A stretch of 64,000 bases of DNA from Serripes groenlandicus. Taxonomy: Eukaryota; Mollusca; Bivalvia; Cardiida; Cardiidae. The notes below the pieces were generated by a model. The model saw nothing but the letters and a program-made list of their open reading frames with translations, did no database searches and was not told the DNA's origin. Below are positions 36,429-48,198 of the stretch, piece by piece. Within the stretch, counting starts at the first letter, position 1. Each line of letters opens with the position of its first letter. The position numbers and the translations under genes are program-made. The stretch spans positions 36,132,694 to 36,196,693 of the forward strand of contig JASEVX010000013.1 of NCBI GenBank assembly GCA_031761405.1, written 5' to 3'.

Positions 36429-36986
36429 GTAAGATCACTTATGTATTTTTTATTAACCCACATAACAAATGAATATGATTTATTTCGAAGAAAACATTGA
36501 AAACACGACGATTGCCCTTGGCGATCTTCAAGGAAAAAAAATGGCGGGCTGTTTAAAACAAAAATGACTTTGAACACGAATCCTCATAAAATTTATAATT
36601 TTTAGGACAGATGTACACAACGCACTTTATCATACACATTTAAGTACTAGATAGGTCTAGCGTAAATCTCCTAAGATATCAGGCCGCTTGCAAAGAATAT
36701 GAAGGATTTTAATGTCCGAGCAGATCAGACTGTTTAAAAGTATTTATAGATATAGTAAAAAAAATACATCTTACTTTCAAAATAAAGATATTGAATGGTA
36801 CATAAAATGTCTCTTTAAAAATGTTTCATGAAAAAGTGTGCGGAAAAAAATATAAATTTCTGTATGTAATCTAGGATTGTTTATGCTACACTATTAAATT
36901 ATTATAATAAAAATAAATAATACTATATGCATCATCGAAGGCGGTATGCCTCAGTTGGTAGAGTGAAAGCCTGTGGACAAGTCTAA

Positions 36987-37718
36987 TGGCCCTATCACAC
37001 TATTGCGTATGAAAATACAGAATTGTTTGTATACTTACCGTATTGAACCTATTAGTAGCGCATGAGTAGCGCATCACCAGCGTATGTCTAGCGAATTACC
37101 AGCGTAGTCTGCGTATGGCTAGCGAATGAGTAGCGTATGAACTACGCATGTCCAGCCTAACGCTATTACGTGACAAAGTGCCCATATAAGTCCACAAAGA
37201 ACTGTAGAAGATCTAGAAATGGGATCCTCTGTATACACTTCATCAAAACGCTTTTTATATGCCAATCATACGCTAGTTGTACGTTATGTATACGTTACTC
37301 AATCGTCAGGCATATGCCAAGATGTCTATATACGTTGCAGATACGTCAGACATACGTTAGAAGTACGTTGCTTATGACCCATCAATACGCTAACTGTACT
37401 GTACACCTTCATGCCAGCGTATGTAAGCGTATGACCAGCGTTCTCGACCTATCAGTTACGTACCTCTAGCGTTTTCAGCGTATGCCTTGCGTCTGCTTTG
37501 CGTATAAACTATACGTCCGAATACGCACACATTGTTTAGGCATGCTTAAACAAACAAAAATCTGCCTCGCCGTATGCCAGCGTATGCGATCGTGCTTGAA
37601 ACCTATGAAACCTATGCCTAACGTACCACTAGCGTATGTCAGCGTATACCAGCGTATGCGTGATATTTTTCATACGCTGGCATACGCTAGTACGATACGC
37701 AACAGTGTGACAGCGCTA
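36987..37718. mobile_element. 732-bp TIR element rich in GCGTATG words
   Basis: The left end TGGCCCTATCACACTATTGC and the right end (reverse complement TAGCGCTGTCACACTGTTGC) are inverted with a TAA duplication (36984-36986 and 37719-37721). The interior is dominated by AGCGTATG/CATACGCT words in both orientations, so it can fold extensively. Open frames in it are not protein-like. It lies in the intron-like part of the 3.0-kb transposon and interrupts a tRNA-like A/B-box sequence (TGCCTCAGTTGGTAGAGTG ... GTGAGATCCCG). Confidence 0.75.
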
Positions 37719-38081
37719 TAAACGAGTGAGATCCCGTCCATGGACAAACTTTTTTAAAAAGTATTATTGAGTAATTTTCTGCTTAACAGAAATTGGACCA
37801 GTTAATAAGAAATATTTATGATTTCTATAATTGTATTGTTTGTCCCTTCAGATTGATTTATTATAACGAAATACAAATTATTGCCAGACAAAAAAATATA
37901 TTTTAGACAAATTATAAAACATCCAGGGAAAAGGAGATTCACTTATTCATAGTTGTTTTTCACGTTATTTTCTTTCACAACTGTATAATGAATAACACTT
38001 TAATTGATGCCTATTCAATGTAAATACGTGTTTAAATTGTAAGTTGGTATGTAAACTATAACTTTAAAAAAAAATTCAGAG

Positions 38082-38624
38082 GTTGAAGGTATCAGATTTC
38101 GTTGTGGTGTTGAGGATCGAGTAAATAACTTCCTCAGTGAACAGCCAAGCACCAGTAATGAAAGCAATGAGAATCGCGAATGGATCTTGGTGGGTAAGGG
38201 TGCTGTTTCTATGAAACAATATTTTGAAAAAAGTTGTGGTTTAGAAATGACAAAGGAGGAGAAGGAGATGTATATAAAGGGTAGTTTACTCACAGGTCCC
38301 AAATCAGATCTCACAAAAAGAGGAAATAATCGTTCGCGGTCTCGTGCGCAGTATACGTTCAACGGAAAACTAGTTTGCAAAGAAACATTTTCTATGACAT
38401 TGAAAGCTCTTAGAAAATCCATGAACACACATGGTCATGCCTTAAGGCAACATGGAAACAAAGGGAAAAAGCCAAAATATGCCCTTACGTTTAAAGATGT
38501 TAAACGTGTTGTGCTTTTCATCAGTAATTACGCGGAAGAGTATGGAATTCCACAACCTGCTGCGCCACGTGGTCGAGATGATACTGCACCCACATTTCTA
38601 CACATTAGCATTCTACACAGTTAG
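38082..38624 (+). CDS. Unclassified conserved domain protein carried by the 3.0-kb transposon
   Basis: The frame from 38082 (acceptor TTCAGAG) encodes about 180 residues: VEGIRFRCGVEDRVNNFLSE, REWILVGKGAVSMKQYFEKS, RSRAQYTFNGKLVCKETFSM, LRQHGNKGKKPKYALTFKDV, RVVLFISNYAEEYGIPQPAA, then stop. The pattern (Y.f.G..VC...F......S...L....G...R.HGN......D...VV.FI.NYAE..GIP.P) matches a family of uncharacterised, often transposon-linked, animal proteins I recognise but cannot name. In those proteins more sequence follows, so this copy is truncated or continues through a GTTAGT donor at 38620. It probably starts with the exon at 36411, giving 186 residues. Function unknown; transposase or accessory DNA-binding role is possible. 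Confidence 0.55.
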   Translation, partial: VEGIRFRCGVEDRVNNFLSEQPSTSNESNENREWILVGKGAVSMKQYFEKSCGLEMTKEEKEMYIKGSLLTGPKSDLTKRGNNRSRSRAQYTFNGKLVCKETFSMTLKALRKSMNTHGHALRQHGNKGKKPKYALTFKDVKRVVLFISNYAEEYGIPQPAAPRGRDDTAPTFLHISILHS

Positions 38625-39906
38625 TTGTCAATTTTAATTCCGCTGACTGCGTTTCAGCTAAAATATCGCAATGTGCGTTCCGACGCGGGACATCGGTATT
38701 TACACAAAATCAGCTCCACACATTTTATTAAAATTCTGGTAATTTAGTAGAAAGGGTGATCGTAATGATATGTATTTGTTAAAAACATATCTCCGGTAAA
38801 TGCTTAGTAAATTAAAAATTATGCAATTACTTCGAAAATATTCCAGCGAAATTTTCATTAAAAATCGGGTATTTGTATCTGAATCGTCATGGCTGATACA
38901 TTAAATTTATATCATGACATAGGTAACTTTATTTTCTATAATTCGGTGCTATTGGTCTTTCAATACAAATTCAAACAATACAGTAGTAGCAATTTTCTTT
39001 GACCACGCTGTTATTGTCACAAAAACATACGTTTTGACGTCGAAAACGACGTTATTTTCTTTTCGTTTTCTTTTGACAGTTGGTATGTTTATATCGTAAT
39101 AAAGAGACTATATGTAGGACTATTTGGCTAATTCTGGTATCATCATGAAGGTCAAAGGTTGATATTTTAGGAAATACAAAAAACTGAACAAATATTTTTT
39201 TGTCACTAATACAAGTTTTGTCGTGGACTGGCTCATATATAGAGAGAGGATATTTGTTTGTTTTGAGTGGATATGGAATATATCTCATCTCGAAGTGATA
39301 CAACTTTTATTATATTCAATTAACGGACATGACAAGGTCTTTTTGTGAAGTGTAAGTGATAATAACAAAAACCGGTAAATCCTTGTACTAATGTATTCCG
39401 TGATCTACAGTTAGCCCGCTTGCTGGCAGCACTTTGAGTGCTTTGATTATGTATGTAGCAATATATCTAAATACCTCCTCGTAGTTGAGCTGAGAAAACA
39501 TAGCTTGAACGAATAAAGTTATTAAAATACTATTTAAATTCTAGGGTCTTTATCTGCTTGTTAAAAAACAAAAAAGTATTGCACATTGGAATATTTATTA
39601 AATTGTTTTCTGGAACCATTATAAATTCATCTTGTTCGTAATACAAAATGGCCCAAAATGTAATATCTTAAATACTGGGAGTGAAATTTTTAGCAAAGAG
39701 TAGAAAATGTTGTGAAAAACGGAACATTATATTTTCAAAGGCTTAATTTCTGCTACTAACACGTCCTGATAGTTGGAATGGGGGTCAACGCCATTTTCAA
39801 CAGTAGTGTTCAGTTATTTCTCGGCAGTCAGCTAACCACCATTGTCTTTCATGGCCTTCTAATACCATTACTAACACAGCATTCTTCCAAGGCATCTATG
39901 TAGTAT

Positions 39907-40236
39907 CTACATTGACGTTCGTGCTAATTGGTTGAAGGCGAAGAAAACTACTCCCTCTGAAATGTGTCGATCATCGGGGGGAATGCTGGACAAGTCGGGA
40001 TTAGATTTCACCACCCTAGATGACCAACCAATTTTGTTACCGATTGAGCTTTTGCATTGCATCCCGTTTATCCTGGTGAATATAGCAGGGAAAGAAATAT
40101 CCCGTTGAGTTACGTTTTCCATCTTGCAAAACCATTTTGACGAATCTGCAACAGCCGTCCTTTGAAAAAGTTGTTGCAGTGCCAAAGACAGTAATTGCCT
40201 GTCGAACCCATGTCCAAAAAGTACACTATATTTCAA
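39907..40236. other. Unrecognised open segment, orientation uncertain
   Basis: A 109-codon minus-strand frame (CKMENVTQRDISFPAIFTRI, WSSRVVKSNPDLSSIPPDDR) spans this region, while the plus strand also reads KAKKTTPSEMCRSSGGMLDK with few stops. Both readings look unlike random AT-rich DNA, so this may be a remnant of a coding exon or mobile gene. I do not recognise it. The surrounding 39236-41060 shows no other features. Confidence 0.25.
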
Positions 40237-41068
40237 AGATATTCAAACATAAACATAGCTTTAAATACTAACCACAAATAATACAATATAAGATATCTAA
40301 GCAGAAACATAGCTGGAAATAATTACCAGAAAGTGAACAATATAAAGAAGTTAGCCAAATTGAAATAATGCGTGAAATGATCACAAAAAAAGGTATACAG
40401 AATGTACAATATATCGAAACGGGAAACATGGCTGGAAATAATCAACAATAATACCTTAAAACGGTTAAAGCTGTCCTCTTAAATCCCCTAGTTTTAAAAG
40501 GCAGAAATATTAAATCTAGTAGGCATTCTGGGAATATACGATGCATTTTCACAGATTAGAAATGATGGGCTATAAGAAGAAATATCTATTTCGCTCTATT
40601 TGGGTTTTACGTCGCTAGCTTTAGCCTTAGTACTTGTTAAACATTGTAGTAAACGGATGTTATAAATATATAGTTTTCTACCAGCAAAACGGGGACTATA
40701 TATCGTTCCGACTGTAATCGTATGCATAAAGAAATAACTACTTGACTGATAACCATTCTTACCCAAAGATCGTTACTTATCGACGATTTGTCACACGTGC
40801 ACTAGGTTTTCAGATCTAAACAAGTGAACGGATTAATTAGCAGCGGTAGGTAATCTGTGTTTATATTATTTTAAAAGGTATCAGTGCAGACAATCTTAAA
40901 AGGATAATTATGAAGATAAGAAAATTTCAAACTAATTCATAATTAAGTAAATGAATATATATATTTATATATATATATTTTTTTGTAAATTGAACGAGCT
41001 GTATAGTAACCACCAATGACTTGTAGTGAAAACAAATGATCGACTGAGTTAATTCATGTCGATTTTTT

Positions 41069-41262
41069 CTCTTGTTGGTGTTTTACGCCGTTTTTAACAT
41101 TTGTTGTCAGTTATATCACGACAATTCACTCAATCATGATCCTTAAAGGAGTACTATTCTTGGACATGGGCATTGCCCATGGACATTCCACCACGACTGG
41201 GAATCGATCCTGGGACGCAGGTACTAAATCCCCGACGCCAACAACTCGGCCACGGCGTATTA
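41069..41262 (-). mobile_element. tRNA-headed SINE (Leu/Ser-like head), minus strand
   Basis: On the minus strand the head reads GCCGTGGCCGAGTTGTTGGC with B box GGATCGATTCCC, then a body with a GGGCAATGCCCATGTCC stem and a tail containing GTGATATAACTGACAACAA and AAAAACGGCGTAAAACACC. The tail is shared with 51254-51490 and 53636-54030. Confidence 0.65.
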
Positions 41263-41681
41263 CTTATACATGTAGAAATAATGAATACATAATACAAATA
41301 TGTAAATACACTTAAATATATCTTTAAAAGGGTCTAGTTGAATGGTGTATCACGGTGCATTCAACAACTTTTTTTTTATGTCACGGCGTTTCCTAGGTAA
41401 ATTACCGGTACCACTGAGTTTATTGATGCTGAATCCAAACTATCAGTCGTAATGCTATCCCCGAAGTTTTAGGTATGACTCGACCATAGAAATAATCCCG
41501 GGCTTCTGCTTGCGAGTCGGATTGTCTTATCAGTACATGCAGACGGCCATTCTCTTTTACAGAGTTGTCGTTCCTTACACTCACATACATGAATGTAATG
41601 AGTCTATAGTATAGACAGACGGCTTGCGCATGTCAAATGATTGGTGAGACTTTGCACTCTGATCAGTTTGTTATGGGTCCG

Positions 41682-41830
41682 TTAACCCTTTCCCGCATAC
41701 AACAAATGTTCAGCAGACGACTCGGAAAACGGTTTAGCAAAACTGTTGAAAAAAATCTCTATAAATTGAAGATACTTGATTTAAAAACATTGTGACAAAA
41801 GGAGTTATTACTGATCAAATCCGCTTTACT
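41682..41830. mobile_element. TTAA MITE, left half
   Basis: TTAACCCTTTCCCGCATAC, GTTCAGCAGACGACT and ACATTGTGACAAAAGGAG are present; the right half is replaced by unrelated sequence. Confidence 0.55.
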
Positions 41831-42021
41831 TTGACGGTATAATATATTAGATATTGAATGCAAAATGGTCGACGTGACGTCTTAACGTAATTTCTATTGG
41901 CAGAAATTGTACAAACAGTGTGGAAGGACAAGTTTCAAAATGTATCAACCAGTTATGATTTATTAAATTAGAATTAAGAAACAAAAACAAAAAACATTTA
42001 CACAATTAGATAAAGGTGTGT

Positions 42022-42479
42022 GGTCAAAGGGAAGCAATTCATTTCACATAGGCGACCATTGTAGCGTTATGGGTTATGGTTCTTTCCCAACATCTCGATG
42101 AAGCCACAAACCTGTATTAAATCAAAGTCCATTCTTATATCTACCATTACAGCACCAGAAACTCAGGGCTCATGCTACCATTTTTTTTTAGCTATGACGT
42201 CAAATGATAGGTCACCCTTACCCCGCACTGAATTTCACTTTAAATTTCAGGAAATACAGGATGTTCTAAAAAATACTCTGAAGGTGTCAATACAGTCAAA
42301 AGCAAACCAGGGTTTGGTTATAAAACACTCACAGGATAATATAGTTTTTTGAAAAAAAGAATTCAACTTTCAGCAAAATCATTATTGTCCAATGGATGAC
42401 AATTTCAGTCTTACATATTCATCTGAAATCCCCTGGACAAAATTGTCTTCCCGGCAAGCCGATCCGATTTACTTCCCTT
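42022..42479 (+). repeat. ~459-bp TIR-bounded repeat, copy A
   Basis: It starts GGTCAAAGGGAAGCAATTC and ends GATTTACTTCCCTT (the last bases of the inverted end are lost). It is nearly identical to the copies at 42557-43016 and 44696-45155. Inside is a frame beginning MTSNDRSPLPRTEFHFKFQE, broken here by a base difference near 42350. Confidence 0.85.
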
Positions 42480-42556
42480 CGTCTGTTTAGTATGAGTACA
42501 ACGGACTAAAATTAGCAAAAAGGAGTGAAAACCTACTAAAAATGAATGCCTGTTTA

Positions 42557-43016
42557 GGTCAAAGGGAAGCAATTCATTTTACATAGGCGAACATTGTAGC
42601 GTTATGGGTTATGGTTCTTTCCCAACATCTCGATGAAGCCACAAACCTATATTAAATCAAAGTCCATTCTTATATCTACCATTACAGCACCAGAAACTCA
42701 GGGCTCATGCTACCATTTTTTTAGCTATGACGTCAAATGATAGGTCACCCTTACCCCGCACTGAATTTCACTTTAAATTTCAGGAAATACAGGATGTTTT
42801 AAAAAATACTCTGAAGGTGTCAATACAGTCAAAAGCAAACCAGGGTTTGGTTATAAATCACTCACAGGATAATATAGTTTTCAAAAAAAGAATTCAACTT
42901 TCAGCAAAATCATTATTGTCCAATGGGTGACAATTTCAGTCTTACATATTCATCTGAAATCCCCTGGACAAAATTGTCTTCCCGGCAAGCCGATCCGATT
43001 TACTTCCCTTTGACCT
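42557..43016 (+). repeat. ~459-bp TIR-bounded repeat, copy B
   Basis: It starts GGTCAAAGGGAAGCAATTC and ends TTTACTTCCCTTTGACC, so the ends are inverted over about 14 bases. Together with the 77 bases to its left (CGTCTGTTTAGTATGAG...) it is duplicated as 44619-45155. It contains an intact 67-codon frame (MTSNDRSPLPRTEF ... KSLLSNG, 42727-42930). Non-coding status is most likely, since copies are too recent for frame conservation to be informative. Confidence 0.85.
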
Positions 43017-44695
43017 AAAGTGAACGTGTTTTTTCGACCAACCGCATAACAAAACCATTTTAGTATACGAATGATTAATGCGGATAAGTATTCAAAGTTT
43101 TCGGTCGATTTTGTTCAATGGTTAGCAAAATATAGCAATTACCCTTTACACTGTACTGTCTTCTTTTCTGACTTATTGATAGCATTCTTTGTTTATGATT
43201 GAGTGTTTTCAGCGTTTAATTTGTGTCTTGTTTTATCATACTGAAACGTATTTTATGATGGCTTTCTCTTTGAATGAGTTTGTTCAATTTGTCAATGTGT
43301 ATATCTTATATAAAAATTAAATCTATCTAATTTTAATTACCTTTTAAAGACATGATCTCCCATTTTTCGCTTGAAAAAACAATATTTAGATGATATTTCT
43401 CACTTAAAATGTTGTTTTGGAATTATTTTGATTCACAAAGAAGTTGAACTGTTTCATGGTACTAAATGACACTGTAATAGCCCAGATATACAGTACTCAA
43501 CATCTTTATGTTGTCTATTCTATGACAAAGAAGTTAAAGGGTGCAGAGTCAAAATTACATAGATGTGACAATATAAGAGTGCTTTGCTGTAATAAATATG
43601 AAAGCAGAGGTGGCCTCTTTTACATTAATGACTCAGTAAATAGTTAAGAAGCCTCTAGGATTAATTAAAGCATTTGAAAAACAGAAATATGGGAACAAAA
43701 CCCTTTTTCTTAGCAAAATTAGGGCTAAAACACTTAATTCTGGTTGGTTTTTCTGCAACGACACGAGAAAAGGGGTCTTTAGATAGGTGCAAATTGTGTG
43801 GAACTAGTGCTTTTCTATTGCCTGACAGGGCACCCAATAATTTGTAGTCATTGAAATGGTACCGAGGATTTGAAGGGTACAGATTTCGATCGAAAAAAAA
43901 CCATCTGTGGATCCAGATTTGTCGCGGATGTCCGAAAGCCCCCTTTTACCTGCCACATAAGTTCAAAAACAATGATCGTCATGCTCCAAGAAAAAAATGT
44001 GAGGCATTTCCACTTGAAAAGAGTTCAATGTGATATCATAATGCTACAATTAGATGAGATACATGCCATTATATCGGTTTCAATACAAATGAAAGGCAGA
44101 TAACTCTTAAAGTATTTGTGTCTACATACAAATCTGAGCCTTTTGGGGATTTACAGCTCTCTATATGATAGACTGAAGTTGTTTAAAGATTCATTTGCAT
44201 GTGTTTCCATCACGTCTGATCAAGGCGATGTTCAAAATAGACAAAAACCCGGGTTTTAGTAAAAAATAAAACGATGCGAACAAGAAAATATTGCTCATTA
44301 AAAGGAATTCAGCCCCTTTTCCCAAAATGTTCCGACAGGTGATCTGCTGGAGGTGCAAGAAATTGAAGGTTTGTGAGAGAAAGGTTATGTACCTGGCAAA
44401 AATGTTGCTGAATATGTGGCTGGGTTGACATCCCAGAAGTCCCAGGTAATCAGTATAGCATTCTACCCCAAGCCTGACAGAGAACAACAAAAACAATAAC
44501 ATTGATCTAACCCCTACTTACTTAATCTGAGCCTCTGGGAACTTTCTGGGGGTTGGTTTCTGTCATTTTCCCCAGCATTTTATTGCTGACAGGTTAAATG
44601 AGCTTGTCTGAAAAAAATTCGTCTGTTTAGTATGAGTACAACGGACTAAAATTAGCAAAAAGGGGTGAAAACCTACTAAAAATGAATGCCTGTTT

Positions 44696-45155
44696 AGGTC
44701 AAAGGGAAGCAATTCATTTTACATAGGCGAACATTGTAGCGTTATGGGTTATGGTTCTTTCCCAACATCTCGATGAAACCACAAACCTGTATTAAATCAA
44801 AGTCCATTCTTATATCTACCATTACAGCACCAGAAACTCAGGGCTCTTGCTACCATTTTTTTAGCTATGACGTCAAATGATAGGTCACCCTTACCCCGCA
44901 CTGAATTTCACTTTAAATTTCAGGAAATACAAGATGTTCTAAAAAATACTCTGAAGGTGTCAATACAGTCAAAAGCAAACCAGGGTTTGGTTATAAATCA
45001 CTCACAGGATAATATAGTTTTCAAAAAAAGAATTCAACTTTCAGCAAAATCATTATTGTCCAATGGGTGACAATTTCAGTCTTACATATTCATCTGAAAT
45101 CCCCTGGACAAAATTGTCTTCCCGGCAAGCCGATCCGATTTACTTCCCTTTGACC
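44696..45155 (+). repeat. ~459-bp TIR-bounded repeat, copy C
   Basis: It is nearly identical to copy B, including the 67-codon frame (44867-45070), and ends CCCTTTGACC followed by GTGTGTG. The left flank of copy A ends GGTGTGT, so the whole 42022-45155 block may be one unit with a GTGTGT duplication. The 1.6 kb between copies B and C (43017-44618) has no recognisable gene. Confidence 0.85.
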
Positions 45156-45199
45156 GTGTGTGTATTTTTAAAATTCGTCTGACACAATCATGGGTTTCC

Positions 45200-45368
45200 G
45201 GTGAAACATTGAGGCAAAAAGAGATTTTTTTTCATCATTAGCAATTTCTGCTTATGTCACATTAGTTCCAAGTTTATTCAGTAATAATTCTTTCATTTTC
45301 AGAAAGTTTCAATATAAATGTTTTCAACGTCGTCTGCTGCAGATCTTTTGTATTTGGGAAAGGGTTAA
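45200..45368. mobile_element. TTAA MITE, left-truncated copy
   Basis: CATTGAGGCAAAAAGAGATT, TTAGCAATTTCTGCTTATG, CGTCGTCTGCTGCAGATC and a terminal TTTGGGAAAGGGTTAA are visible. Confidence 0.6.
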
Positions 45369-45417
45369 TTGTCTGATACTTAAATGACCTTAACTTATAT
45401 TGCTTTTGATTTTTGAT

Positions 45418-46141
45418 TTTTAGCTCTACTGGCCAAAGGCCAGAAGGGCTTATGTCGTGGCGATTCGTCCGTCGTCCGTGCGTGCGTGCGTGCGTCCGTG
45501 CGTCCGTCTGTAAACAATTTCTTGTTAACACGATATAGTCTATATGTATCTCAACCAAACTTATACAGTAGTTAGATATCCATGAGAGCTCGGTTCCTTT
45601 CGAAAACCAGCCACAGATCCGCCCACGCATGACTGGATTATGGCCCTTGAAATGGTCAAAATTGCTATAAAAGAGCTTGTTAACACGATACAGTCTTCTT
45701 TTGATTGTATCTCAACCAAACTTATACAGTAGTTAGATATCCATGAGAGCTTGATTCCTTTCGAAAACAAGCCAGATTCGCCCCATGCATGACTGAATTA
45801 TGGCCCTTGAAATTGTCAAAATTGCTATAATAGGGCTTGTTAACATGATACAGTCCTTATTTTCGATTGTATCTCAATCAAACTTATACAGTAGTTAGAT
45901 ATCCATGAGAGTTTGGTTCATTTCTAAAAAACGGTCAGATCTACCCATGCATGGCTGGATTATGGCCCTTGAAATTGTCAAAATTGCTATAATACAGCGT
46001 GTGAACACAATAGAGCTTCCATTTACTATCTGATCTTCACCAAACTTAGATGGTATTTGAATATTGATGACATATTGGTTCCTTTTGAAACAAGCCAGAT
46101 CAATGCCAGTAGAGCATAGGCCCTCATGGGCCTCTTGTTTG
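45418..46141 (+). mobile_element. TTTTTAGCTC...GGCCTCTTGTTT element with four ~157-bp units
   Basis: It starts TTTTTAGCTCTACTGGCC with CCAAAGGCCAGAAGGGC and GTCCGTCGTCCGTGCGTG, and ends GGCCCTCATGGGCCTCTTGTTT. Four internal units carry GTTAACACGATA, TATCTCAACCAAACTTATAC, AGTAGTTAGATATCCATGAG and TGGCCCTTGAAATTGTC, near 45530, 45680, 45838 and 45990. The terminal pattern is the same as in the 6065-7173 element although the internal unit differs. Confidence 0.75.
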
Positions 46142-46728
46142 GTAATATTGCGATTGCAAGGCTACCATAATTTCAGATGAAGTTTTGAAGTCTCGTGTGA
46201 TTTAAATGACTGAGAAAAACATTTCTATCAAGTTCAAACAATTCCTGACTGAATTACAAATGCAAACATAAGCGAAAGTAAAAAAAGTAAAAAGAAATCC
46301 ACTTATTCTAGGCAACCAAATAAAATTACAAGTCCTTGAATGAATGTGTAAATATCATACTTAAGTGTAAACACGGAAAAGGATATCACTACGCACCCCT
46401 TCTAATTTGTATGACCGCCTGAACAAATAGTAAAGTTTCGAACAAGCTTATATATCAGAATCTACTTAAATCTTTTGGTGCGAAATCCCTTTTTTCTTGA
46501 ATCCGCTCATAACTTTATTTAATATCATATAGAGAGGTAAAACACTTTGCACAGTGTGCAACCTGTCATTATGGCACACAATCATGTCAATAAAAATCAA
46601 ATGTCGCTGCCAAAATTGCAGTTATAATAAATGACTGTACGAGGTCGCTCCGCTTATGGATATTTCCAATATGTTTTGGACAATGAATTGAAAATATAGG
46701 AATACATTATCCATTTTTTTTTTTTTAA

Positions 46729-48030
46729 CTAATCAACTATGTCCTTTGTGATACTGTTTTCGCAGCTCATCGTTTTACACATGGCACATGCGATGTGTCG
46801 TAGCAAAGAAGAACAAGCATGTATGTATCCTCCCCTTTCAAAACAGTACGTTGGGCACTGTACAGCTGCCAGGACAATAAGTAGATTGGCGTCATCATTT
46901 GCATATGCTATTTTATATAATTCATCAATGGGGTTAATGTATGTCATTGGAATAAACACGACTATCGACGATTTGCCAGGATACTCCCCAATAGTGTTGA
47001 TCATTTGCATGGTTTAGTTCCATGATGTTCGATAAGTCTGTAATAGCCAAGTTGTCTCCTATAATATATCTATATTTGCTGTATTTTCTCTGACATGGTT
47101 CATACACGATCAAAACACTTTCTAAGACTATATAATGTCATATTGATTTTCCAAATATTGTTCAATTCACTGACTGAAAACTTCCCTCTAGGATTGTGTC
47201 GTATTGCCCTACCACCTGGTGTAGCTAATACAATTATAACCATTCCATGGAAAGTTCCATGGCCGTCAATAGTCTGAATGTTGTGGTCAACATTATCCGC
47301 CACATACTATATGAATTGTTGTTCAGTTGTACTTTGAGGGTCCTAACAGCGGCATTTTGTTCATATCATTGAACCTTTTTATAGCTACTACATAATCCAA
47401 TATTTAGAAGGGTTTCAATCACAAATTTTGGATTGAAATGTTGGTGAAATTGGATACCTATATTTTACAGCTATCTGAAGTGTCGAAAGTATCATCATTG
47501 GTCTTACTGCTTGCATCACTGCTTGGCTAACTGCTGCACATTTCGTATGAGTGTCCGTACCTACAAACATAACTTCTAACACATGTCTTAAAGAGTCTGG
47601 TAAATATGCTATAGAGTTCTGAACATCAATACTTGGTGGAGATGGATACTCTTCTTTCACTGATTTATACCTCTTTATTATTTCGTTAACTGCTTTTACT
47701 TCATTCATTATATCACGTTTAGGGTCAATGTTTCGTAGAAGTTGATGAAATTCATATAATATCTTCGACGCCTTTCTTAAAAACCTACACCTCTTCCTTC
47801 TTAACTTACTAGGTCATCTCCAAAATACTCATCGATACGTCTTCTCATCCACTTAGATGTAAACCTTTCACCTTCTCCATACACATATTTAACCATCTTT
47901 CATATCATCTCTGACAAGGTATTTTGCTCATCATCATTTCTGTCAAGATAACTTACAACTTTCATAAATGCTGTCCCTTGAACTGTACTGTTCTGTTTTC
48001 CTCGTACAGACATACGCCACTTCTAGTATG
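46729..48030 (-). pseudogene. Second Academ-like transposase remnant
   Basis: Minus-strand pieces in order: GTAFMKVVSYLDRNDDEQNT (about 47980), YGEGERFTSKWMRRRIDEYF, then YLPDSLRHVLEVMFVGTDTH followed by QAVMQAVRPMMILSTLQIAV (47640-47440), ADNVDHNIQTIDGHGTFHGM (about 47300-47240) and VVFIPMTYINP (about 46960). The block DNVDHNIQTIDGHGTFHGM parallels DNVDLNTETIDGKNTFHSMA of the transposase at 12103-16156, and the LPDSLR.../LQI block parallels its ALALHLHHEYGS region. Several stops and frame changes are present, and no C-terminal nuclease part is seen. No TIRs were found. A related but distinct subfamily is inferred. Confidence 0.6.
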
Positions 48031-48198
48031 ATTAATGATTATTCAATGACTTATCTTATCCAGTTTTTAATTTTATACTGCATGTTGGGTGATTCAGTGC
48101 ATAAATAACGCGAGTATTCAATTCAGGCTAATACCTCGTGTCCCCAATCATCTTTACATTATTTTGCCTTATTACATATTTCAGTTTGAAATTAAAAA

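Larger units (their letters stand above)
36234..39235 (+). mobile_element. 3.0-kb TIR transposon, unclassified
   Basis: The left terminus TGAGCCAGTCCACGACAAAA (36234) and the right terminus, ending ...TTTTGTCGTGGACTGGCTCA (39235), form inverted repeats of 35 bp with one mismatch. TATATA (or TA/TATA) flanks both ends. Inside are a putative two-exon gene (36411-36428 joined to 38082-38624) and a nested 732-bp element (36987-37718). The near-perfect TIRs suggest fairly recent activity. Superfamily not identified. Confidence 0.8.

Noticed and set aside
37170..37721. Two plus-strand frames in the GCGTATG-rich element
   Set aside because: They consist of repeated low-complexity words and show no protein family pattern.
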